From Clostridia bacterium (GTDB lineage: Bacteria; Bacillota_A; Clostridia; Christensenellales; CAG-138), in NCBI GenBank assembly GCA_017459315.1, contig JAFUDD010000312.1, forward strand, positions 1 through 7,169: a stretch of 7,169 bases of DNA, read 5' to 3'. Under the pieces are notes generated by a model. The model searched no databases. It was given only the letters and a program-made list of their open reading frames with translations, and was not told where the DNA came from. The translations under genes were made by a program, and so were the position numbers. Position 1 is the stretch's first letter; every line of letters begins with the position of its first letter. This document shows, one piece after another, positions 1-5,924 of the stretch.

Positions 1-653
1 CCGGTTATCGGGAGGGCGTATTCGTCGATATTCGGTGGGTTGATTCGGAAACGTTAACCCCAAAGGATGCGGACGGCGTCGATGGGATTCTGGTCCCCGG
101 CGGGTTCGGAGATCGCGGGATCGAAGGCATGATTGCCGCCGCCGACCTTGCAAGAACACAGAAGATCCCGTATTTCGGCATCTGCCTCGGGATGCAAATC
201 CTGTGCATAGCGTTTGCGCGCAACGTGCTGGGCTGGGCAGACGCGAATTCGGGTGAGTTCGATCCACAAAGTGAACACAAGGTGATCGACTTTATGCCGG
301 GGCAGAGCGACGAGATCGACAAGGGCGGCACGCTGCGCCTCGGCAGTTATCCGTGTGTCGTGCAGCCGGATACGATGCTGCATCGCTGCTATCGGCAGGA
401 TCGGATCGCGGAGCGGCACCGCCACCGGTATGAGGTGAACAACGTTTTCCGCGACGACCTTGCCAACGCCGGTCTGACGCTTTCGGGCGTTTCGCCGGAC
501 GGGCGGCTGGTGGAGGCCGTAGAGATCGGGGAACATCCATTCTGTGTCGGCGTCCAGTTTCATCCGGAATTCAAGAGCCGGCCGAACCGCCCGCATCCGC
601 TGTTTTCGGGCTTCATCCGGGCGGCACAGCAATATCGAAAAGGAAGGGAGTAA
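1..653 (+). CDS. pyrG: CTP synthase, C-terminal glutaminase part (5' end outside window)
   Basis: CTP synthase aminates UTP to CTP using ATP and glutamine, the last step of pyrimidine nucleotide synthesis in the cytoplasm. Only the final 216 codons are present (reading frame from base 3); the synthetase domain and start lie upstream. The visible part is a class I glutamine amidotransferase domain: [13 protein letters not shown] near fragment residues 27-39, the nucleophile elbow GICLGMQ with the catalytic Cys at fragment residue 61 (bases 183-185), the FARNVLG segment, [17 protein letters not shown], and the His and Glu of the triad in [17 protein letters not shown] (His codon 561-563). These are hallmark CtpS motifs, so the identification is firm. 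The triad is complete and no frameshift is visible. The stop TAA at 651-653 is followed 6 bases later by glmS, whose ribosome binding site lies in the last pyrG codons, so the two are co-transcribed and probably translationally coupled. Confidence 0.97.
   Translation, partial: GYREGVFVDIRWVDSETLTPKDADGVDGILVPGGFGDRGIEGMIAAADLARTQKIPYFGICLGMQILCIAFARNVLGWADANSGEFDPQSEHKVIDFMPGQSDEIDKGGTLRLGSYPCVVQPDTMLHRCYRQDRIAERHRHRYEVNNVFRDDLANAGLTLSGVSPDGRLVEAVEIGEHPFCVGVQFHPEFKSRPNRPHPLFSGFIRAAQQYRKGRE
641..650 (+). promoter_or_regulatory. glmS ribosome binding site inside the pyrG 3' end
   Basis: AGGAAGGGAG is purine-rich and ends 9 bases before the glmS ATG at 660. It is read as the last codons of pyrG, so ribosomes finishing pyrG pass over it. 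This supports translational coupling and fixes the glmS start. Confidence 0.75.
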
Positions 654-659
654 ACAAAT

Positions 660-2528
660 ATGTGTGGAATTGTCGGATATACAGGAAAGCAGCCTGCGGC
701 GCCGATCCTTTTGGAGGGCCTTTCCAAACTGGAATACCGCGGCTATGATTCTGCGGGGCTGGCCGTGCGCAGCGGCGACGCGCTCGCGGAGGTCGTTAAG
801 GCCACCGGAAAACTGAAAAACCTGATCGAAATGACCGACGGCGGAAAGACTCTCCCGGGATTGTGCGGTATCGGGCATACGCGATGGGCGACGCACGGCG
901 AACCGAGCCGCGCCAACGCGCATCCCCACGTTTCCGGCAACGCCACCGGCTCCGGCTCCGGCCCGGTGGAATCGGACGTCGTCGGCGTGCATAACGGCAT
1001 CATCGAAAACTACGAGGAGCTGCGGCAAAAGCTGCTGCATAACGGCTACCGGTTTTACAGCGGCACGGATACCGAGGTCGTTATCAAACTGGTCGATTAC
1101 TATTATAAGAAATACAAGATCGGGCCGATCGACGCGATCAACCGCATGATGGTGCGTGTGCGCGGCAGCTATGCGCTCGCGCTGATGTTCAAGGACTATC
1201 CCGGCGAACTGTACTGCGCACGAAAAGACAGTCCGCTGATCATCGGCGTAGCGGACGGCGAAACGTTCCTTGCGTCCGACGTTCCTGCGATCCTGAAATA
1301 CACGCGGGAGGTCTATTACATCGACAACCTGCAATCCGCGCGGCTTTGCCCGGGCGAAGCGCACTTTTTCGATCTGAACGGCGACGAGGTTGCCGTCCCA
1401 CTGACGACGATCACATGGAACGCCGAGGCTGCCGAAAAGGGCGGGTACGAGCATTTCATGATCAAGGAAATCCATGAACAGCCGCGCGCCGTCAAGGACA
1501 CCCTAAACAGCATCATAAAAGACGGACGCATCGATCTTTCCGCCTCCGGTATGACAACGGATTTGCTGCGATCCGTAAAGAGCCTTTGCATCGTGGCCTG
1601 CGGCTCCGCATGGCACGTCGGGATGGCTGCGCAGTATGTCATTGAGGATCTATGCGGGCTTCCGGTTCGTGTGGAGCTGGCTTCGGAATTCCGATACCGG
1701 AAACCCATGCTCGGAGAGAACCCGCTTGTGATCGTGATCTCCCAATCGGGCGAAACGGCGGACAGCCTCGCCGCCCTGCGGGAAGCCAAAAGTGCAGGCA
1801 TCCCGACGCTTGCGGTCATCAATGTGGTCGGTTCGACGATCGCCAGGGAAGCGGATCACGTGCTGTACACGCTGGCCGGGCCGGAGATCGCCGTTGCAAC
1901 GACAAAGGCGTACAGCGCACAGCTTGTCATGCTGTATGCGCTCGCGGTTGAGTTGGCCGAAACGCACGGCAAACTGGACGAGGAAAGCTACCGCTTCTAT
2001 CAGGACGCGCTTTTGAAACTGCCGGAACAGATGGAGCGCGCACTCGAAAACAAGGAACGCATCCAATGGTTTGCCGCAAAGCACGCCAACGCGCGGGATA
2101 TTTTCTTCATCGGCCGCGGTCTGGATTACGCGATCTGTCTGGAGGGCAGTCTCAAGATGAAGGAAATATCCTATATCCACAGCGAAGCGTATGCGGCGGG
2201 CGAACTGAAGCACGGGACGATCTCTCTGATCGAGAACGGCACGCTTGTGATCGGCGTGCTCACGCAAAAGGCACTGATCGAAAAGACTGTCAGCAATATG
2301 GCGGAGTGCAAGGCGCGCGGCGCATATCTGATGGGGTTGACCGGCTACGGCAATTACAACGTGGAGGAGACCGCAAACTTCACCGTCTATGTGCCGAACA
2401 CCGATCCGCATTTTTACGGCAGCGTTGCGATCATTCCACTGCAGCTGCTGGCGTACTATACCAGCGTTTCCAAGGGACTGGATGTGGATAAACCGCGCAA
2501 TCTCGCCAAGAGCGTTACGGTGGAGTGA
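660..2528 (+). CDS. glmS: Glutamine--fructose-6-phosphate aminotransferase (isomerizing)
   Basis: GlmS converts fructose-6-phosphate and glutamine to glucosamine-6-phosphate, the entry step to UDP-GlcNAc and peptidoglycan; it is cytoplasmic. The 622-residue product has an N-terminal class II (Ntn) glutaminase domain beginning MCGIVGYTG, where Cys2 becomes the nucleophile after Met removal, followed by YRGYDSAG (26-33), GHTRWATHG (72-80) and VHNGIIENYEEL (110-121). Two SIS sugar-isomerase domains follow: VACGSAWHVG (312-321), SEFRYRKP (342-349), VISQSGETADS (359-369), then GRGLDY (486-490), EGSLKMKEISYIHSEAY (495-511) and the conserved tail DKPRNLAKSVTVE. It is slightly longer than the usual ~600-610 residues, mainly through a Gly/Ser-rich insertion at residues 93-104. 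ATG at 660 is chosen because the Cys must be residue 2, and AGGAAGGGAG at 641-650 is a suitable ribosome binding site. No leader separates it from pyrG, so a glmS ribozyme directly upstream is excluded. Confidence 0.98.
   Translation: MCGIVGYTGKQPAAPILLEGLSKLEYRGYDSAGLAVRSGDALAEVVKATGKLKNLIEMTDGGKTLPGLCGIGHTRWATHGEPSRANAHPHVSGNATGSGSGPVESDVVGVHNGIIENYEELRQKLLHNGYRFYSGTDTEVVIKLVDYYYKKYKIGPIDAINRMMVRVRGSYALALMFKDYPGELYCARKDSPLIIGVADGETFLASDVPAILKYTREVYYIDNLQSARLCPGEAHFFDLNGDEVAVPLTTITWNAEAAEKGGYEHFMIKEIHEQPRAVKDTLNSIIKDGRIDLSASGMTTDLLRSVKSLCIVACGSAWHVGMAAQYVIEDLCGLPVRVELASEFRYRKPMLGENPLVIVISQSGETADSLAALREAKSAGIPTLAVINVVGSTIAREADHVLYTLAGPEIAVATTKAYSAQLVMLYALAVELAETHGKLDEESYRFYQDALLKLPEQMERALENKERIQWFAAKHANARDIFFIGRGLDYAICLEGSLKMKEISYIHSEAYAAGELKHGTISLIENGTLVIGVLTQKALIEKTVSNMAECKARGAYLMGLTGYGNYNVEETANFTVYVPNTDPHFYGSVAIIPLQLLAYYTSVSKGLDVDKPRNLAKSVTVE
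2522..2525 (+). promoter_or_regulatory. guaA ribosome binding site overlapping the glmS stop
   Basis: GGAG lies in the last codons of glmS, immediately before its TGA (2526-2528), with 8 bases to ATG 2534. It decides between ATG 2534 and the in-frame GTG 2525 in favour of the ATG and implies coupling of guaA to glmS translation. Confidence 0.65.
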
Positions 2529-2533
2529 AGCCG

Positions 2534-4075
2534 ATGGAACAGGAACGGATTTTGATTTTGGATTTCGGCGGGCAGTATAAGCAGCTGATCGCGCGGCGGA
2601 TCCGCGAATGCAGCGTGTACTGTGAGATTCTCCCACATACGACGTCGATTGAGACGTTGATTGAACGGCACCCGAAGGGCATCGTGCTGACCGGCGGACC
2701 GGACAGTGTCAACGAGCCGGATTCCCCGACGTATACGGCGAACCTGTTCCGGCTCGGCGTCCCAATTTTAGGCATCTGCTACGGCGCACAATGGATGGCA
2801 AAAACGCTCGGCGGCACAGTCGAAAAGGCGAGCGTTTCGGAATACGGTCACGCGAATCTGCAGATCGACGCACTGGATTCCGCGCTGCTGCGCGGCGTTC
2901 CCACCCAAACCTCCTGCTGGATGAGCCATACGGATCGCATCACGGAAATACCGGATGGCTTTTGCGTCACGGCGCACACCAAGCATTGTCCGGTCGCGGC
3001 AATGGAGGATGCGAAACGGCGGCTCTACGGCGTACAGTTCCACCCCGAGGTCGTGCATACGCCGGACGGCGCGACAATGCTGCACCGTTTTGTACGGGAG
3101 ATCTGCGGCTGCAAAGGGAGTTGGCACATGTCCGCCTTTGCGCATACGCAGATCGACGCGCTGCGCACCCAAATCGGCAGTTCCCGCGTACTGCTCGGAC
3201 TATCCGGCGGGGTGGATTCCGCCGTTGCCGCCGCGCTGCTGTCCAAAGCGATCGGAAAGCAGCTGGTCTGCGTGTTTGTCGATCACGGTTTGCTGCGAAA
3301 GGACGAAGGCGACGAAGTCGAGTCGGTGTTTGGCGAGGGCGGCGGATTTGAATTGCAATTCGTGCGTGTAAATGCGCAGGAGCGGTTTTATCAGGCGCTT
3401 CGCGGCGTGACCGATCCCGAACGCAAGCGAAAGATCATCGGCGAGCAGTTTGTCCGCGTATTCGAAGAGGAAGCCCGAAAACTCGGCGCGATCGACTATC
3501 TGGCGCAAGGAACGATCTATCCAGACGTGATCGAAAGCGGCGTCGGCGGCGCGGTCATCAAATCGCACCACAATGTCGGCGGATTGCCGAAGAACGTGTC
3601 GTTTCGCGGCATCATCGAACCGCTGCGCCCGCTGTTTAAGGACGAAGTGCGCGCAGTCGGTCTGGAACTGGGCCTGCCCGCCTCCATGGTGTACCGGCAG
3701 CCGTTCCCGGGGCCGGGGCTCGGCGTTCGCATCATCGGCGAGATCACGCCGGAAAAGGTGCGGATCGTGCAGGAAGCGGATGCGATCTTCCGCGAGGAAC
3801 TGACGCGCGCGTCGATCGACATCAGTAAGGGGCAGTTCTTTGCCGCGCTGACCAATCTGCAGTCGGTCGGCGTGATGGGCGACGCCAGAACCTACGCCTC
3901 CGCGGTGGTGCTGCGCGCGGTCATGACCGATGATTTTATGACGGCGCGTGCGGCGCGCCTGTCGTATGAATTGCTCGATACCACGATGAACCGCATCATC
4001 AACGAGGTCAGAGGCGTCAACCGGGTATTCTATGATCTGACCAGCAAACCGCCCGCGACGATTGAATTGGAATAA
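2534..4075 (+). CDS. guaA: GMP synthase (glutamine-hydrolysing)
   Basis: GuaA aminates XMP to GMP with ATP and glutamine, the last step of guanine nucleotide synthesis. The 513-residue product is full length for the family. Residues 1-195 are a class I glutaminase: LDFGGQYKQLIARR (9-22), GICYGAQ with nucleophile Cys82, and QFHPE with His170 and Glu172. Next is the ATP-pyrophosphatase domain with P-loop SGGVDS (224-229), then QGTIYPDVIES (325-335), KSHHNVGGLP (343-352), QPFPGPGLGVR (389-399), and the C-terminal dimerisation and XMP-binding tail SKPPATIELE. Many relatives end IEWE, so Leu replaces Trp here. ATG 2534 is preferred: GGAG at 2522-2525 is 8 bases upstream and the protein then begins just before the first beta strand. 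An in-frame GTG at 2525, overlapping the glmS stop, would add three residues but lacks a comparable site. Third gene of the pyrG-glmS-guaA run. Confidence 0.98.
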   Translation: MEQERILILDFGGQYKQLIARRIRECSVYCEILPHTTSIETLIERHPKGIVLTGGPDSVNEPDSPTYTANLFRLGVPILGICYGAQWMAKTLGGTVEKASVSEYGHANLQIDALDSALLRGVPTQTSCWMSHTDRITEIPDGFCVTAHTKHCPVAAMEDAKRRLYGVQFHPEVVHTPDGATMLHRFVREICGCKGSWHMSAFAHTQIDALRTQIGSSRVLLGLSGGVDSAVAAALLSKAIGKQLVCVFVDHGLLRKDEGDEVESVFGEGGGFELQFVRVNAQERFYQALRGVTDPERKRKIIGEQFVRVFEEEARKLGAIDYLAQGTIYPDVIESGVGGAVIKSHHNVGGLPKNVSFRGIIEPLRPLFKDEVRAVGLELGLPASMVYRQPFPGPGLGVRIIGEITPEKVRIVQEADAIFREELTRASIDISKGQFFAALTNLQSVGVMGDARTYASAVVLRAVMTDDFMTARAARLSYELLDTTMNRIINEVRGVNRVFYDLTSKPPATIELE

Positions 4076-4424
4076 CGCTGTTCCTCGTCGACACTGCATT
4101 TATATTTTAAAACAGAAATATTTTATATCGTGCTTTTGAAGAAAATAAGAACGAGGAAAAAGCTCTCTTTTCCAGCGAAAAATTGTAACGATCCGGAGCA
4201 GATCAGCATTCACAGAAAATGATGTGGTAATATCTCTCAAAATCGACCCTAAAACGGGCTGTATATACAGAACGGATCGTGCTTCAAAAACTGCGGAGGA
4301 ATCTGATACAAAAACGAAAAAAACCTCTTTTATCTGCCTGCGATTGATCGCTCCCGGTTCGTATTGGATGATTTCGCTGATTTGGAATCAGTGACACACG
4401 GAACAGCAAGATTGCAGTTTTTTA
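4076..4424. other. AT-rich intergenic region without a convincing gene
   Basis: This stretch follows guaA and precedes the promoter of the ATPase gene. A hand count over 4081-4440 gives 138 G+C in 360 bases (38%), far below the flanking operon. There is no ORF with a good start and ribosome binding site, no tRNA-like cloverleaf, and no clear intrinsic terminator for the guaA operon. Minor structure: a widely spaced 8-bp inverted repeat TTCCTCGT (4081-4088) / ACGAGGAA (4151-4158), a 6-bp stem GGAAAA/TTTTCC (4155-4173) without a T-run, a 12-bp perfect palindrome at 4259-4270, and a 6-bp hairpin at 4377-4391. Two long open frames that meet at an A-run are listed separately as a possible relic. 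Confidence 0.7.
4259..4270. repeat. 12-bp perfect palindrome CTGTATATACAG
   Basis: CTGTATATACAG equals its own reverse complement. It lies in the AT-rich spacer about 180 bases upstream of the ATPase gene promoter. The half-sites resemble CTGT/ACAG operators but the 4-base centre is shorter than the 8-base centre of the proteobacterial LexA site. A regulator site is possible; none can be named. Confidence 0.4.
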
Positions 4425-4452
4425 TTGCTTTGTGTGAAAAACGTGATATAAT
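4425..4452 (+). promoter_or_regulatory. Extended -10 promoter for the ATPase gene
   Basis: TATAAT at 4447-4452 is a perfect sigma-A-type -10 box and is preceded by TGA, giving the extended -10 motif TGN-TATAAT. A weak -35, TTGCTT, lies at 4425-4430 with a 16-base spacer. Predicted transcription start is near 4459, leaving a leader of about 53 bases before ATG 4512. The promoter indicates that the ATPase gene is transcribed independently of the guaA operon. Confidence 0.72.
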
Positions 4453-4486
4453 ATGGATTGAAAAGTGCGTTTTTTCAATCCATATT
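4450..4486. repeat. Perfect 15-bp inverted repeat over the -10 and transcription start
   Basis: Left arm 4450-4464 (AATATGGATTGAAAA) is the exact reverse complement of right arm 4472-4486 (TTTTCAATCCATATT), separated by the 7-base loop GTGCGTT. The left arm overlaps the last three bases of the -10 box and spans the predicted start point near 4459, the classic position for a repressor operator. A transcript starting there would carry only about 6 bp of the stem. Transcripts reading through from guaA would form the full hairpin, followed by TTTATT, so a weak AT-rich terminator is the alternative reading. Confidence 0.8.
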
Positions 4487-4502
4487 TTTATTGAAATGTG
4501 CG
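4457..4502 (+). repeat. 13-base direct repeat, 12 of 13 identical, in the leader
   Basis: ATTGAAAAGTGCG (4457-4469) and ATTGAAATGTGCG (4490-4502) differ at one base. The first copy forms part of the left arm and loop of the inverted repeat; the second ends at the ribosome binding site. Because the second copy repeats the arm, TTTCAAT (4473-4479) can pair with ATTGAAA (4490-4496) as a 7-bp stem with a 10-base loop, an alternative to the large hairpin. Confidence 0.7.
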
Positions 4503-4511
4503 GAGGCTCGT

Positions 4512-5834
4512 ATGCTGCATCGTAAAATTCAATCGTACATAGAGAACTATTTACAATCCAACTCCAATAAAATCCTGATTATTGACGGTGCAAGACAGAT
4601 CGGCAAGACCTTTATTATTCGTCATATCGGGCAGCGTCTTTTCGAAAACTATATTGAGTTGAACTTTGTTGAGGATATAGACGGTCCAAAACTGTTTGAG
4701 CAGGTTCGGACGGTCAAGGACTTCTATTTTCAAGTCAGCATGATCGCCGGTGAAAAAATGGGCGACAAAAAGAACACGCTGATTTTCCTGGACGAGATAC
4801 AGGCGTATCCTCACCTGTTGACCATGTTGAAGTTTCTGAAACAAGACGACAGATTCACTTATATTGCCAGCGGCTCCTTGCTCGGTGTAACCCTTCGAAA
4901 GACAACCTCAATCCCGATGGGAAGTATCGAAATCAAGCGTATGTTCCCATTAGACTTTGAGGAATTTCTGCTGGCGAATGGTTTTAGCCGATTTGCAATT
5001 GATGCCATGCGCGAAAAATTTTTCGCAAAGGAGAGCCTGGATGCGGCGGCGCATGAAAAGGTTCTGGATCTGTTTAAGAAGTATCTGCTGATCGGCGGGC
5101 TTCCCGATGCGGTCAATTCTTTTATTGCAGATACCAACATTGTAAATGTGCGAACGATACAGAATACAATTCGTGCGTTCTATGCGGACGACGCTGCAAA
5201 ATATGAAGAAGACAACAACCGTAAGCTGAAAATCCGCAGAATCTACGATCTGATCCCATCCAATATGGAGAACAAGAAGAAACGAGTGGTGTTCCAGGAG
5301 ATCGAGAATACGCGCGGCAAGCGCTTTTCGGACTATCAGGATGAGTTCGAGTATCTGATTTCCGCGGGCATCGCGCTGGACGTCAACGCGATCTCCAATC
5401 CGGTATTTCCATTGTCGCAGTCGGCCGGAAAGAATCTGCTGAAACTCTATCTTAACGACGTGGGACTCTTGACGGGGGTTCTGTACGGAAATAATATCCG
5501 GCCAGTTTTGGATGATGAAGCGGGGATCAACCTCGGTTCTGTGTATGAAAGCGTGGTAGCGCAGGAACTGATCGCTCATGGGCACAAACTGTTCTACTAT
5601 GACAATCGAACGAAGGGAGAGGTGGATTATCTGATCGACGATTATGACAGCCTTTCCGCGGTTCCGATCGAAGTGAAATCCGGCAAGGATTACACGATCC
5701 ACAGCGCGCTCAGCACCTTTGTCAACAATGCAGACTATCATGTGAAGAAAGCGTATGTGCTGTCAAACGAACGGCAGATCAGCGTAAACGACAAGATTAC
5801 ATATTTGCCGATTTATTACGCAATGTTCTTCTGA
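4512..5834 (+). CDS. AAA_14/DUF4143-type ATP-binding protein
   Basis: This 440-residue protein matches the widespread two-domain AAA_14 plus DUF4143 ATPase family, whose biological role is mostly unsettled. The N-terminal ATPase has Walker A GARQIGKT (26-33, Lys32) and Walker B LIFLDEIQ (90-97, Asp94-Glu95), then IASGSLLG (118-125), the family segment RMFPLDFEEFLLA (143-155), and YLLIGGLPDAV (191-201). The C-terminal part has KLYLNDVGLL (311-320), YESVVAQEL (345-353), GEVDYLI (369-375) and PIEVKSGK (385-392), an E...D...ExK pattern as in PD-(D/E)XK nucleases. No signal peptide or membrane segment is seen. ATG 4512 is chosen because GGAGG (4502-4506) is 5 bases upstream; an in-frame TTG at 4458 would fall in the inverted repeat, before the predicted transcript start. 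The first part is about 38% GC, the later part 47-55% in sampled lines, unlike the neighbouring operon. It is a single-gene unit with its own promoter; acquisition by transfer is likely but unproven. Confidence 0.9.
   Translation: MLHRKIQSYIENYLQSNSNKILIIDGARQIGKTFIIRHIGQRLFENYIELNFVEDIDGPKLFEQVRTVKDFYFQVSMIAGEKMGDKKNTLIFLDEIQAYPHLLTMLKFLKQDDRFTYIASGSLLGVTLRKTTSIPMGSIEIKRMFPLDFEEFLLANGFSRFAIDAMREKFFAKESLDAAAHEKVLDLFKKYLLIGGLPDAVNSFIADTNIVNVRTIQNTIRAFYADDAAKYEEDNNRKLKIRRIYDLIPSNMENKKKRVVFQEIENTRGKRFSDYQDEFEYLISAGIALDVNAISNPVFPLSQSAGKNLLKLYLNDVGLLTGVLYGNNIRPVLDDEAGINLGSVYESVVAQELIAHGHKLFYYDNRTKGEVDYLIDDYDSLSAVPIEVKSGKDYTIHSALSTFVNNADYHVKKAYVLSNERQISVNDKITYLPIYYAMFF
5011..5026. repeat. 16-bp perfect palindrome inside the ATPase gene
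   Basis: GCGAAAAATTTTTCGC is its own reverse complement with no central spacer. It falls in codons for residues 167-172 (REKFFA). Roughly 0.1 such palindromes would be expected by chance in a random window this size, so it is mildly unusual. No function can be assigned. Confidence 0.45.
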
Positions 5835-5924
5835 GAAAAATTAAATCTATCTGCAAAAATGTGAAAGCAAAATGCTCGGGATCGAGTGAAAAGGAATTGA
5901 CGGAAATTGATTAGAGGCAGGGAT

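Larger units (their letters stand above)
4149..4525 (+). pseudogene. Possible frameshifted coding relic, unknown family
   Basis: One frame stays open from 4149 to a TGA at 4392-4394 (81 codons, including NDVVISLKIDPKTGCIYRTD). A second stays open from 4307 to a TAA at 4523-4525 (72 codons, including RSRFVLDDFADLESVTHG). They overlap around an adenine-rich run, AAAAACGAAAAAAACC near 4310-4325, a typical slippage site, so a single-base change there could join them into one reading frame. At 38% GC two such long open frames in about 430 bases are not expected often. Against it: neither frame has a good start with a ribosome binding site (only GTG 4224, with none), I do not recognise the protein, and the second frame runs through the promoter and start of the downstream gene. 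It may be a decayed gene or chance. Confidence 0.2.

Noticed and set aside
54..1475. Long antisense open frame of 473 codons across pyrG and glmS
   Set aside because: It lies entirely opposite two conserved genes, has no recognisable motifs, and is explained by codon bias in GC-rich genes that removes stops from the complementary frame.
1650..2636. Antisense open frame of 328 codons opposite glmS and the guaA start
   Set aside because: Shadow of glmS; rich in Arg, His and Gln as expected for the complement of a GC-rich gene, with no domain signature.
3200..4099. Antisense open frame of 299 codons opposite guaA
   Set aside because: Shadow of the conserved ATP-pyrophosphatase and C-terminal regions of GuaA; no ribosome binding site or motif supports it.
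4081..4158. 8-bp inverted repeat TTCCTCGT / ACGAGGAA after guaA
   Set aside because: The arms are 62 bases apart and cannot be extended; one such match is plausible by chance.
4155..4173. GGAAAA/TTTTCC stem as a guaA terminator
   Set aside because: Only 6 bp, mostly A-T, and followed by AGCGAAAAATTG rather than a T-run, so it would not work as an intrinsic terminator.
4259..4270. LexA (SOS) operator
   Set aside because: The E. coli type needs CTGT-N8-ACAG and the Gram-positive type GAAC-N4-GTTC; this has CTGT-N4-ACAG and fits neither.
4458..4511. Upstream TTG start extending the ATPase by 18 residues
   Set aside because: No ribosome binding site precedes it, it lies within the inverted repeat at or before the predicted transcript start, and ATG 4512 has a strong GGAGG site and gives the normal family N-terminus.
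5871..5886. CTCG-GGAT-CGAG hairpin after the ATPase gene as a terminator
   Set aside because: Four base pairs with no following T-run is too weak.
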